Shown here: positions 54,399 through 62,893 of the stretch, piece by piece
Position numbering within the stretch: the first letter of the stretch is position 1
Layout: each line of letters starts with the position of its first letter
Origin: JAUYIV01 sp040882645
GTDB lineage: Bacteria > Actinomycetota > Acidimicrobiia > Spongiisociales > UBA11373
DNA length: 64,000 nucleotides
Reading direction: 5' to 3'
Assembly (NCBI GenBank): GCA_040882645.1
Contig: JBBEAX010000085.1
Location: 124,001 to 188,000 of the forward strand
Notes under the pieces: generated by a model
The model's input: only the letters and a program-made list of their open reading frames with translations
Told to the model about the DNA's origin: nothing
The model's database searches: none
Position numbers and translations under genes: made by a program

Positions 54399-55145
54399 TC
54401 AGGGTTCTTCCGGCGCCTGGTAGTAGCCGAGTTCCTTCAAGCGACGCTTCTCGTCCCGAGAGATGTTCACGTTGGCCGGGTTGACGAGCACCACCCCTTG
54501 CCCGATCTTTCGCATCGACCCGCCGAGGGCGTAGGTGAGCCCGCTCGAGAAGTCGACCAGCCGACGCACCATGGCCGGTTCGACGTTGCGCAGGTCGAGG
54601 ACCACCGGGATGTTCGCCCGGATGTGATCTGCCAGCACCTGCGCGTCGGTGTACGACCGGGCGACTATCACCTCGCATTCGAGGTCGGCATCCGACATGG
54701 TCCTGACCATCGGGCGATCGGCCGGCGAGAGGGTCACGCCTGCTTCCGACATCGATGGATCCGACCCGACCCTGCGGCGCCGGGTCGTCATCGGAGGCTC
54801 GACTCGGCGACCCTGTACGCCGCTCGGGGCAGGTGCCACTCGAGGCTCACCGCGACGATTGGCGGCGATACGCTCGCCGGTGGTGAGGGTCGGGTCGAGG
54901 TTGGGCTCGTCGAGCTCGCTGCGATTGCCGAGCGACACCCCGGGGCGTTGCGGTTGGCGCGCCTGCGGCTGACGGCCCTGGGCCTGCCGCGCCGTAGGCG
55001 GCCGTCCCACCGTCTGCCGGGAGGGCTCTCGGCCCGGCGGGGCGACGGGTTCCTGCTCCCAGCCCTGCGCACCGTACTGCTGCTCCTCGACGGCATCCTC
55101 GTCGACGAGTCCCAAATAGAAGAGTGTCTTCTGCCACATACTCAC
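54399..55145 (-). CDS. sepF: Cell division protein SepF
   Basis: A 248-residue SepF. The N-terminal amphipathic membrane anchor (MWQKTLFYLGLVDED) is followed by a long Gln/Arg/Pro-rich linker (about 20-130) and the C-terminal dimerising domain (EVIVARSYTDAQVLADHIRANIPVVLDLRNVEP with FSSGLTYALGGSMRKIGQGV). SepF links FtsZ filaments to the membrane and takes the place of FtsA, which is absent here. The GTG start overlaps the yggS stop (GTGA); ATG at 55139 is also possible. Confidence 0.96.
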   Translation of the reverse strand: MSMWQKTLFYLGLVDEDAVEEQQYGAQGWEQEPVAPPGREPSRQTVGRPPTARQAQGRQPQARQPQRPGVSLGNRSELDEPNLDPTLTTGERIAANRRGEPRVAPAPSGVQGRRVEPPMTTRRRRVGSDPSMSEAGVTLSPADRPMVRTMSDADLECEVIVARSYTDAQVLADHIRANIPVVLDLRNVEPAMVRRLVDFSSGLTYALGGSMRKIGQGVVLVNPANVNISRDEKRRLKELGYYQAPEEP

Positions 55146-55819
55146 TGATTCAGCCCCTTTGGGGGAACGGGGTCAAAGATAGCCCGTCCGATCCGTAACA
55201 CGGTTGCACCCTCCTCCACCGCCACCTCGAAGTCATCGCTCATGCCCATCGACAGTTGGGCGAGCGCGGGATGATCCTGGCGAATCCGGTCGCGCAGATC
55301 ACGCAGCCGCCGGAACCAGGGGCGGGAGTCTTCGGGACGATCACCCAGGGGCGGGACGGTCATCAGCCCGACCACCTCGAGACCGAGAGATGTCGCGATC
55401 CGAATCAATGCGCCTGCTTCGTCCGGCGCGACCCCGCCCTTCTGTACCTCCCCGGCGAGGTTCACCTGAACCAGCACGGGCGGCGGCATCCCCGGGCCTT
55501 TGACCCAATGTTCGGCGAGGGCGGGTCGATCGAGTGAATGAAGCATGGAAACAATCGGTCGAACCTGTCGAACCTTGTTCCCCTGGAGGCGCCCGACGAA
55601 ATGCCACCGGACCCCGGCCGGGAGCAAGACCGAGCGAGCTGCGAGCTCCTGGGCTCGGTTCTCTCCGAAGTCGGCGAGGCCCTCGGCATGGGCAGCGACG
55701 ACCGCCGCGTCGTCGGCGTATTTGCTCACCCCGACCAGGGTGATATCTCGAGGATCACGTCGGGCCCTTTCAGCAGCCGCGACGATCCTGCGCCGAACTT
55801 CGGTCAGCCCGGTAGCCAT
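55142..55819 (-). CDS. yggS: YggS/PROSC-family PLP-binding protein
   Basis: A 225-residue single-domain alanine racemase-fold protein that keeps pyridoxal phosphate balanced. The PLP lysine is in ITLVGVSKYADDAAV, and the conserved FGENRAQELAARS, WHFVGRLQGNKVRQ and SMGMSDDFEVAVEEGATVLRIG segments are present. I start it at the ATG at 55819, which overlaps the pgeF end by 16 nt; a longer frame is not conserved. Standard position between pgeF and sepF. Confidence 0.95.
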   Translation of the reverse strand: MATGLTEVRRRIVAAAERARRDPRDITLVGVSKYADDAAVVAAHAEGLADFGENRAQELAARSVLLPAGVRWHFVGRLQGNKVRQVRPIVSMLHSLDRPALAEHWVKGPGMPPPVLVQVNLAGEVQKGGVAPDEAGALIRIATSLGLEVVGLMTVPPLGDRPEDSRPWFRRLRDLRDRIRQDHPALAQLSMGMSDDFEVAVEEGATVLRIGRAIFDPVPPKGLNQ

Positions 55820-56430
55820 GCCACTGCCACCTGCCGCTCGCTGGCGCGGTCGCGCCGATGTGAATGGTATCCGTCGTCCGACATGGTGCACACGCCGGCG
55901 TCCCAGACATCGAGGCCGGCGAGGGCGGCGACGATGTCGCCGCGGAGGTCCACCGAGAGGGTGCCCCACGCGGTTTGGCGCCGATGGTCGGGAAACTGCG
56001 CAGCCACTTCCGCTCCGACCTCGAAGCAACACGGGCCGATGCCAGGGCCGATCGCGGCGCGTGCCGGTGTGAACCCGACGGCTGCCATCGCCTCGCGGAG
56101 TGCACCGACAACGCCCGCGGCCGTGCCGCGCCAGCCTGAGTGGGCGATCCCTACCGCGCCATCAGCCTCGAGGATCACCGGGTAACAGTCGGCCGTGGCT
56201 ACGGCGAGCGGAAGCCCCGCCTGCGTCGTGAACGCCGCGTCGGCATCGCCCTGCGGGCCAGAGCGAGACACTCTGACGACTCCACGGCCGTGGACCTGGC
56301 GGAGCCACGCCCAGTCGGAGGAAATGCCGAGCGATGTCGAGATCGCGGCTCGGGACACTGGCTGGGACCGGCCGTCGCCGTCGAACTCGTCACCGAACGC
56401 GGCGCCGCGAAAGCCCGGCGGCCGGATCAT
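55804..56430 (-). CDS. pgeF: PgeF/YfiH-family laccase-domain protein
   Basis: A 208-residue protein of the PgeF (YfiH, Cu-oxidase_4) family. The metal-site residues are in WLRQVHGRGV, LAVATADCYPVILEADGAVGIAHSGWRG and GPGIGPCCFEVG. In E. coli the homologue removes L-Ser mis-incorporated into cell-wall precursors; purine nucleosidase activity is also reported for the family. The ATG start at 56430 overlaps the ftsZ stop (ATGA), so I reject the much longer frame. Next to ftsZ this fits a cell-wall quality-control role. Confidence 0.94.
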   Translation of the reverse strand: MIRPPGFRGAAFGDEFDGDGRSQPVSRAAISTSLGISSDWAWLRQVHGRGVVRVSRSGPQGDADAAFTTQAGLPLAVATADCYPVILEADGAVGIAHSGWRGTAAGVVGALREAMAAVGFTPARAAIGPGIGPCCFEVGAEVAAQFPDHRRQTAWGTLSVDLRGDIVAALAGLDVWDAGVCTMSDDGYHSHRRDRASERQVAVAWLPG

Positions 56431-57530
56431 CCCTTGAGGAAGTCGGGGATATCCAGATCGTCGAGCGAGGCGGTGCCGTCGTCGAACCCCGCCAGTGCGG
56501 GCTCGTCGCGTCGGGTCGGCTTCGGGATCGACGGAGACTGAACGGACGGCGACTGTATCCGCGGGCGGTCTGGAGGCCCGCCGCCAAATCCGGCGGCGAT
56601 CACCGTCACCCGCATTTCGTCTCCCATCGAGTCGTCGATGGTGGCGCCGAAGATGACATTGGCATCGGGGGTGCAATGCTCGGCGATGGTGGTCGCCGCC
56701 TGGTTCACTTCGTGGAGGCTCATCGACTTCGACCCGGCAACCGAGAGCAGCACTCCGCTGGCGCCTTCCACCGACGACTCGAGCATCGGGCTTGCGATCG
56801 CCTTGCTCGCCGCCTGCACCGCCCGATTCTCACCGGAGGCCCGGCCGATGCCCATGACCGCGGTGCCGGCCCCCCACATGACCGACTTCACGTCGGCGAA
56901 GTCGACGTTGATGAGACCAGGAGTGGTGATCAGATCGGTGATGCCGCCCACGCCATGGAGGAGCACCTCGTCGGCCAGGCGAAACGCGTCGACGATGGGA
57001 AGGCTCTGGTCGGCATGCTCGAGCAGCCGTTGGTTGGGGATCACGATCAGCGTGTCCACCGCATTCCGGAGGGCGGCGATGCCCTGTTCCGCCTGCACCG
57101 AGCGGCGGCGGCCCTCGAAACCGAAAGGCCGGGTCACCACCGCGACCGTCAGCGCTCCGAGGTTGCGGGCGATTTCGGCCACCACGGGGGCGGCTCCGGT
57201 GCCGGTGCCACCGCCCTCGCCGGCGGTGATGAACACCATGTCTGCGCCGCGCAGCGAATCCTCGATGTCGTCGCGGTGAGCCTCGGCGGCGCTGCGGCCG
57301 ACTTCGGGATCCGCCCCGGCGCCGAGACCGCGGGTGAGTTCGCGCCCGACGTCGAGCTTCACGTCGGCGTCCGACATCAGCAATGCCTGCGCATCGGTGT
57401 TGATGGCGATGAACTCGACGCCGCGCAACCCAGCATCGATCATCCGGTTCACGGCGTTCACGCCGCCGCCGCCGACGCCTATCACTTTGATGACGGCCAG
57501 ATAGCTCTGGAGACCGTCGTTGGTCACCAT
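56427..57530 (-). CDS. ftsZ: Cell division protein FtsZ
   Basis: A 367-residue tubulin-like GTPase that forms the division ring. The N-terminal VIKVIGVGGGGVNAVNRMI, the GTP-binding tubulin signature FITAGEGGGTGTGAAPVVAEI, and the T7 loop INVDFADVKSVM are intact. The C-terminal peptide DDLDIPDFLKG binds membrane partners such as SepF and FtsW. A short linker makes the protein slightly smaller than many homologues. The ribosome-binding site AGGAG lies 4 nt before ATG. The 114-nt gap after ftsQ holds a 10-bp direct repeat and may carry an ftsZ promoter. Confidence 0.98.
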   Translation of the reverse strand: MVTNDGLQSYLAVIKVIGVGGGGVNAVNRMIDAGLRGVEFIAINTDAQALLMSDADVKLDVGRELTRGLGAGADPEVGRSAAEAHRDDIEDSLRGADMVFITAGEGGGTGTGAAPVVAEIARNLGALTVAVVTRPFGFEGRRRSVQAEQGIAALRNAVDTLIVIPNQRLLEHADQSLPIVDAFRLADEVLLHGVGGITDLITTPGLINVDFADVKSVMWGAGTAVMGIGRASGENRAVQAASKAIASPMLESSVEGASGVLLSVAGSKSMSLHEVNQAATTIAEHCTPDANVIFGATIDDSMGDEMRVTVIAAGFGGGPPDRPRIQSPSVQSPSIPKPTRRDEPALAGFDDGTASLDDLDIPDFLKG

Positions 57531-57601
57531 GGGTTCTCCTCGGTCTGTAGCCCACTGTGGGGCCGACGACCGACCTCGGGGGACGGGAGGAAGGATACTC
57601 C

Positions 57602-57645
57602 ACCCTCGACCCGAGGATCACGATTCATCGTCGGTACCCTCGACC
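57602..57645 (-). promoter_or_regulatory. 10-bp direct repeat upstream of ftsZ
   Basis: GGTCGAGGGT (minus-strand sense) occurs twice, at 57636-57645 and 57602-57611, 34 bp apart in the ftsQ-ftsZ gap. It could be an operator pair for ftsZ, but no consensus for a known regulator is clear. A possible -10, TATCCT, lies nearer to ftsZ. Confidence 0.3.
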
Positions 57646-58391
57646 TAACCTTGAGGGACCGCATCGATGATGGCAGGACGCGACGCCGAGGTGAGGTCGA
57701 TCACCGCGCCTGACGAAAGCTCCTGGCCCAAAAGGACGAGCAGCGTCCGCGCCTTGTCGGCGAGGTCGATCGGATGGCCGAGACGCACCGGATGGCCCAG
57801 AGCCTCGGTCCACATCTCGGCGCCCTGCATCTCGAGGACGATGGTGCCCCCGATGAACTCGTCGAGAACGAGTGCCATCTCGACGATCTCGTGCCAGCCA
57901 GGATCGACCGGACGCACCCCGGGATCCACATCGGGGAAGGCGACCGAGGCCCGGAGCCGCCCAGCCTCAGGTTCGGGGGCACGTTCGACGACCGTGCCGT
58001 CCTCGGCCACCAGCATCCATCCGAGAATCCCCTCGATCCATGCGACCGGCCGGTGTTCGAGCACCTCCACCACAAGCCGGTTGGGAAACACCTTGTCGAT
58101 CCGGACATCGCTCACCCACGGGTCGGCAAGCACCGCCCGTTCGAGCGCTCCCGAGTCGATCCAAAGCAGCAGCGCCCCCTCCCCCACCCCCGCGCCGGCG
58201 ATGCGGGCACGGGTCTCGGACTGCACCTGACCCAGCACCTCTACCTCGCCGACAGAGAGCCAGGGGCTATGGGCGATCAAGGTTCCGGCGGCGAGGACCA
58301 ATAGCAGGGCCAACCATCCGATCCATCGGCGGCGGCGGGGAGCAACGGGTCGGCTGCGGTCGGCGGCGACCTGATCGCGGATCGCGGTCAT
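57645..58391 (-). CDS. ftsQ: Cell division protein FtsQ
   Basis: A 248-residue bitopic divisome protein: short cytoplasmic N-terminus, one membrane helix (WIGWLALLLVLAAGTLIA), a POTRA domain (SVGEVEVLGQVQSETRARIAGAG), and the FtsQ beta domain (VEVLEHRPVAWIEGILGWMLVAEDGTVV). It connects FtsL/FtsB and helps activate septal synthesis. Start ATG overlaps the murB stop (ATGA). Confidence 0.94.
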   Translation of the reverse strand: MTAIRDQVAADRSRPVAPRRRRWIGWLALLLVLAAGTLIAHSPWLSVGEVEVLGQVQSETRARIAGAGVGEGALLLWIDSGALERAVLADPWVSDVRIDKVFPNRLVVEVLEHRPVAWIEGILGWMLVAEDGTVVERAPEPEAGRLRASVAFPDVDPGVRPVDPGWHEIVEMALVLDEFIGGTIVLEMQGAEMWTEALGHPVRLGHPIDLADKARTLLVLLGQELSSGAVIDLTSASRPAIIDAVPQG

Positions 58392-59293
58392 CGATAAAAC
58401 TCCCCAACGAACCTGATCTCCGGCTCGAGATCGACCCCGGTGGACTCGAGAATGCGCCGCCGTACTTCCTCCACGAGCCGGCGCAGGTCGTCGGCGCTCA
58501 CCCCAGCATCGGCTACGAAGAAGTTGGCGTGGCGCTCGCTCACTGCCGCCCCCCCGATGCGGAGGCCCTTCAAGCCAGCGTGATCGATGATGCGGCCGGC
58601 CGAATCACCCGGCGGGTTCTTGAAGACGCTGCCCGCGTTGAGGGTGCCCCCGGGCTGGTTGTCGCGACGCCATCGGGTGATCTCGCGAATCGTCGCCTCG
58701 CCCTCGCCCGGCTCCCGGTCGACAGTTCGGAAGGCGGCGCTGACCACGAACTGCCGATCCGTCAGGTTGGTATGCCGGTAACCCATGTCCAGTTCGACCG
58801 GGGTAGGCGACGACACCGCCCCATCGACCAGGTCGAACACCCGGGCGGTGACCAGCCACGCGGCGGTGTCGCTCCCATGGCAACCGGCGTTCATCCGAAC
58901 CGCTCCGCCCACGCTCCCGGGTATTCCGGTGAAGAACTCGAGCCCACCCCGGCCCGCTCGCACCGTCTCGCGGGCGAGCAGCGGGAGCGGGGTGCCCGCA
59001 CCCGCAGACACGACGGCACCCTCACCGAGAGACCATCCCGAAAGACCGGGTCCGGGCCGGATCACCACCCCGGGAAACCCGGAGTCGGCAACGATGAGAT
59101 TGCTTCCCCGGCCGAGCGCAATCAGGGGCAACTGTTCTTCGGCGGCCAGCGAGGCGGCAAGTCGGAGGTCCTCCTCGTCGTCGACCACCACCAGGAATCT
59201 CGCCGGGCCCCCGACCTTGTAGGTGGTCAGCGGAGCCAACGGGGCGCCGGTGGTCACCTTGCCGCGGTCGACGAGGTTGGCGAGTGATGTCAC
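58388..59293 (-). CDS. murB: UDP-N-acetylenolpyruvoylglucosamine reductase
   Basis: A 301-residue FAD enzyme that reduces UDP-GlcNAc-enolpyruvate to UDP-MurNAc. The FAD-binding part shows TTYKVGGPARFLVVVD, LGRGSNLIVADSGFPGVVI and FFTGIPGSVGGAVRMNAGCHG. The catalytic Ser is in NAGSVFKNP and the C-terminal Glu in EPEIRFVGEF. Type I length. Starts with GTG overlapping the murC stop. Confidence 0.97.
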   Translation of the reverse strand: MTSLANLVDRGKVTTGAPLAPLTTYKVGGPARFLVVVDDEEDLRLAASLAAEEQLPLIALGRGSNLIVADSGFPGVVIRPGPGLSGWSLGEGAVVSAGAGTPLPLLARETVRAGRGGLEFFTGIPGSVGGAVRMNAGCHGSDTAAWLVTARVFDLVDGAVSSPTPVELDMGYRHTNLTDRQFVVSAAFRTVDREPGEGEATIREITRWRRDNQPGGTLNAGSVFKNPPGDSAGRIIDHAGLKGLRIGGAAVSERHANFFVADAGVSADDLRRLVEEVRRRILESTGVDLEPEIRFVGEFYR

Positions 59294-60660
59294 CCGGCAC
59301 CCGCCAACAGGGGTGCGATCTCGTCGGCCACGAGGGTGATGTCGCCGGCTCCCATGATGAGGATCAGGTCGCCTTCCACCGCCTCGGCGGCGATCGCCAT
59401 CGCCAGGTCGGCGCGGCGGGGCACATATGACACGTTGGCACCGGCGGCGACAGCAGCATCGGCCACCACCCTGCCCGTCACTCCCGGGACCGGAGTCTCG
59501 CTGGCCGCGTAGACGTCGGTGACGAACACTCGTGCCGCTCCGGCGAGGGCGGTCCCCAACTCCACCCCCAGTTCGGCGGTCCTGCTGAATCGGTGAGGCT
59601 GGAACACGGCGATGATCCGCCGCCCCTGGCGCGCCTGGCTGGCGGCGTCGATCGTGGCGGCGATCTCGGTCGGATGGATGGCGTAGTCGTCGATTACGGT
59701 GACCCCGCGGATCCGGGCTCTGGTCTCGAACCGTCGGCGGACTCCGGCAAAGCGCTCGAGGCCGGCAGCCGCCGCCACGACATCGAGGCCCATCTCACCG
59801 ATGAGCGCCAGCACCCCGGCCGCGTTGCGAGCGACGTGGGTTCCCGGTTTGGGAACCCGCACCGGCAGGTCGGCGTGAGGGCCGCGGAGCCGGAACCGCA
59901 CGGAATCCGCACCGTGCCGGATGTCGCTGATGTGCCAAACGGCTTCATCGGACGTTCCGTATCCGACGACCCCATCGACCCTGGCTGCTACCGCCGCAGC
60001 CCCCCGGTCGTCGATGCCGGCGACGACCGGGCCGTCCACGGCCCCAGCCACTTCGGCGAAGGCATCCTCGAGGTCGGCCAGCGACCCGTAGTGGTCGAGG
60101 TGGTCGGGCTCGACATTGGTGATCACAAGGCCCTTCAGATGGAGTGAGAGAAACGTTCCGAAGGCCTCGTCGGCCTCCAGCACGAACAGATCCTCCTCGC
60201 CCAGGTGCGAGTTGGTGGCGAGGTCGACGAGCACACCCCCAACCATGAAGGAGGGATCACGACCAAGCGCCCGCAACGCGGCGATGGTCATGGCGGTGCC
60301 GGTCGTCTTGCCGTGGGTGCCGGTGACGCCGACGGTTCGCAGCCGACGGGTGATCGCCTGCAGCAGCCGGGGGCGGTCCCATACCTCGACCCCCCGCTGG
60401 CGCGCCGCCGTGATCTCGGGGTCACGATCCGGCACCGCGCTCGACGCCACCACCAGGTCCCATCCGGTGGCAGCCTCCGGCCGGTGACCCACCCATACCG
60501 CGACCCCGGTGCCTGCGAGGGCATTCAGGTGGGCGCCCGGCTTCAAGTCCGACCCGGTGACCTGGTGGCCCCATTGCGAGAGGATCTTGGCAAGGCCCGA
60601 CATTCCCGCTCCCCCAACACCGACCACGTGGATTCGCCGATGAGGCACCAGATCAGCCAT
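59290..60660 (-). CDS. murC: UDP-N-acetylmuramate--L-alanine ligase
   Basis: A 456-residue Mur ligase adding L-Ala to UDP-MurNAc. The N-terminal Rossmann part has IHVVGVGGAGMSGLAKIL, the ATP loop is GVTGTHGKTTGTAMTI, then FVLEADEAFGTFLSLHL and ITNVEPDHLDHYGS; the C-terminal domain has DDYAIHPTEIAATI and FQPHRFSRT. The ATG start overlaps the murG end by 8 nt. Confidence 0.97.
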   Translation of the reverse strand: MADLVPHRRIHVVGVGGAGMSGLAKILSQWGHQVTGSDLKPGAHLNALAGTGVAVWVGHRPEAATGWDLVVASSAVPDRDPEITAARQRGVEVWDRPRLLQAITRRLRTVGVTGTHGKTTGTAMTIAALRALGRDPSFMVGGVLVDLATNSHLGEEDLFVLEADEAFGTFLSLHLKGLVITNVEPDHLDHYGSLADLEDAFAEVAGAVDGPVVAGIDDRGAAAVAARVDGVVGYGTSDEAVWHISDIRHGADSVRFRLRGPHADLPVRVPKPGTHVARNAAGVLALIGEMGLDVVAAAAGLERFAGVRRRFETRARIRGVTVIDDYAIHPTEIAATIDAASQARQGRRIIAVFQPHRFSRTAELGVELGTALAGAARVFVTDVYAASETPVPGVTGRVVADAAVAAGANVSYVPRRADLAMAIAAEAVEGDLILIMGAGDITLVADEIAPLLAGAG

Positions 60661-61726
60661 CGGCCGCCTCCATGAGATGGCGGGCGATCACGGCTCCGGC
60701 GTCGGGACGCCCCACGCCGCGTGCTCGGACTCCCATCCGCTCCAACTCCCCGGGGTCGAACAGGAGGGACCGAACGATGCCGGGAAGTGCCGCGGCGGTG
60801 GCTTGCGGTACCACCCGGGCTCCGCCCGCCCCGGCGAGCATCAGGGCATTTTCCCCCTGACCCACCCGGTCGAGAGGCACCAGGATCGACGGGGTGCCGG
60901 TGGCTGCCAGCTCACTCACCGTCATCGCTCCGGAACGACAGACGACGAGATCCACCGCAGCGTAGAAATATTGCATCTCTGCCTCGAAAGGTCGGCAAGT
61001 CCACGGTACCCCGGCATCAGATGCCAGCCGCGCCATGGCCGGGTAGGCATCAGGTCCGGTGAGATGCACCGTTCCCGCCGCCCCCGACCCCTCCACCATT
61101 GCCGCGGCAGCATCGTTGAGCACCCGGGCCCCCAAGGACCCTCCAAGGATTCCGAGCACAGGACCCGAGGCTTCGAGCCCGTAACGATGCCGGGCCTCGG
61201 GTCTGAGAGCGAAACGATCGACCCCGGCAATTTCCTCACGGAGCGGATTCCCCACCACGGTGCTCCGGGGAAGCCGCTCCGACTCGCCGGATAGGCCGAG
61301 GAACGTCGCCCTGGCCCGCCGGGCTGCATACCGCGATGCCCGGCCGGGGCTGGCGTTCTGCTCCTGGAGGAAGAATGGAACACCGACCCTGTTGGCCGCG
61401 ATCGAGGCGGGGACCGAGACGTATCCCCCCATGCCCACGACCACCCTGGCGCCGCTATCCCGGAGGTGGTCGGCGATTGCCGCCGCGCTGCGGCGGACCA
61501 CGAACGGAATCGTGAGGTTGGCCGGACTCGACCAACTGCGCAGGCGGGCGAGACCGAACGATCTGAACGGATACCCCGCCTCAGGGACGGCCCGAGCCTC
61601 GAACCGGTCGCCGCCGAGGAAGCCGATCTCGTGCTGAGGCACCCCCAGATCCTCCAGTGCCCGCGCCAGCGAGAGGGCGGGATACACATGGCCGCCCGTC
61701 CCGGCGGCGGCGATGGCGAATATCAC
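60653..61726 (-). CDS. murG: UDP-N-acetylglucosamine--N-acetylmuramyl-(pentapeptide) transferase
   Basis: A 357-residue GT28 glycosyltransferase that makes lipid II from lipid I on the inner leaflet. The N-terminal glycine loop AAAGTGGHVYPALSLARAL, VVGMGGYVSVPASIAAN, QEQNASPGRASRYAAR and the donor site GGSLGARVLNDA with VCRSGAMTVSELAATGTPSILVPL are all seen. I start at GTG 61726, overlapping the ftsW stop (GTGA). Confidence 0.97.
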   Translation of the reverse strand: MIFAIAAAGTGGHVYPALSLARALEDLGVPQHEIGFLGGDRFEARAVPEAGYPFRSFGLARLRSWSSPANLTIPFVVRRSAAAIADHLRDSGARVVVGMGGYVSVPASIAANRVGVPFFLQEQNASPGRASRYAARRARATFLGLSGESERLPRSTVVGNPLREEIAGVDRFALRPEARHRYGLEASGPVLGILGGSLGARVLNDAAAAMVEGSGAAGTVHLTGPDAYPAMARLASDAGVPWTCRPFEAEMQYFYAAVDLVVCRSGAMTVSELAATGTPSILVPLDRVGQGENALMLAGAGGARVVPQATAAALPGIVRSLLFDPGELERMGVRARGVGRPDAGAVIARHLMEAADG

Positions 61727-62892
61727 CGCTCGGGCACCGGGGCGGTCGGTGCCTGCCGTGCCACCGACACGAGCACCCCGACGCCAACGAGGGAGACCAC
61801 GAGTGCGCTCCCGCCGGACGAAACGAACGGCAGCGGGACGCCGGTGATGGGGAGGAGGCCGACCACGCCGCCGATGTTGACGATCGCCTGCGCCGAAAGC
61901 CAGGACGTGATGCCGACCGCCAGGAGCCGACCGAATCGATCGGTGCAACGCAGGGCGATGAGCGTGCCAGCGATGGTGAACACGGCGAACATCGCCACGA
62001 TGGCGAGCGATCCTGCCAGCCCGGTCTCCTCACCGAGAATTGCGAAGACGAAGTCGGTGTGTGCATTGGGCAGGAACGACCATCGCGCCCGGCTCGCCCC
62101 GAGGCCGACTCCCCACAAGCCTCCGGTTCCCAACGCCACCAGCCCCTGTACCGCCTGATAAGAGGTGCCAAGAGGGTCACTCTGGAGATCGAGGAATGCG
62201 GTCACCCTCGCCCACCTATAGGGCGAACTCATCGCCAGGGCGAAGGCGGTGCCGCCCGCGGCGATGCCCGTGCCGATCACATGCCGCATGGGCACGGCAC
62301 TAGCCCAAAGCACCGCAAACGCCCCGGCAGCGACGAGCAGGGTGGTCCCGAGATCGGGCTGGAGCATCACCAGCCCGCCGACCAGACCGACGGTGGCGGC
62401 AACGGGCCCGAAGAAGTCACGGTATCGCCTCATCGACAGCTCACGACGGCTGACGACCGTGGCGAGCATCACGACGGTGGCCAGCTTGGCGATCTCGGAG
62501 GGCTGTATCGATACCGGTCCAACTATCAGCCAGCGGATCGCCCCGTTCACCCGGGTGCCCACGAACAAGACCGCGACGAGCAAGCCGAGGGTCGTCACGA
62601 ACATCGGAAGCGCAAGCTTCTTCCACCACCGCAACGGGATGAATGCGGCCACGACCATTGCCACTACCCCGACCACCAGCCAGGCGATCTGACGCTTGAA
62701 GAAGAAGAGCCCGTCGCCGGTCTCACGCAGGCCGACGACCGACGACGCCGACAGGATCGCCCCGAGGCCGATGATAACGAGCAATACCACCGGCACCAGC
62801 AGGAACATCATCGTGCGCGACACCCCCCGCTCGACGGCGCGAATGGTCCGTAAGGCGGCCCGGGCGCTCGGCATCGAAACGACGTTCGCCAT
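61723..62892 (-). CDS. ftsW: SEDS-family lipid II polymerase FtsW
   Basis: A 389-residue SEDS membrane protein with about ten helices, the septal glycan polymerase that works with a class B penicillin-binding protein. Marks of the family are VGPVSIQPSEIAKLATVV, LQPDLGTTLLV, FVFAILGEETGLAGSL and GVPLPFVSSGGSALVVSL. I use the ATG at 62892 right after the murD stop, with AGG 7 nt upstream; the longer frame overlaps murD. RodA cannot be excluded by motif alone, but the dcw context supports FtsW. Confidence 0.96.
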   Translation of the reverse strand: MANVVSMPSARAALRTIRAVERGVSRTMMFLLVPVVLLVIIGLGAILSASSVVGLRETGDGLFFFKRQIAWLVVGVVAMVVAAFIPLRWWKKLALPMFVTTLGLLVAVLFVGTRVNGAIRWLIVGPVSIQPSEIAKLATVVMLATVVSRRELSMRRYRDFFGPVAATVGLVGGLVMLQPDLGTTLLVAAGAFAVLWASAVPMRHVIGTGIAAGGTAFALAMSSPYRWARVTAFLDLQSDPLGTSYQAVQGLVALGTGGLWGVGLGASRARWSFLPNAHTDFVFAILGEETGLAGSLAIVAMFAVFTIAGTLIALRCTDRFGRLLAVGITSWLSAQAIVNIGGVVGLLPITGVPLPFVSSGGSALVVSLVGVGVLVSVARQAPTAPVPER

Positions 62893-62893
62893 A

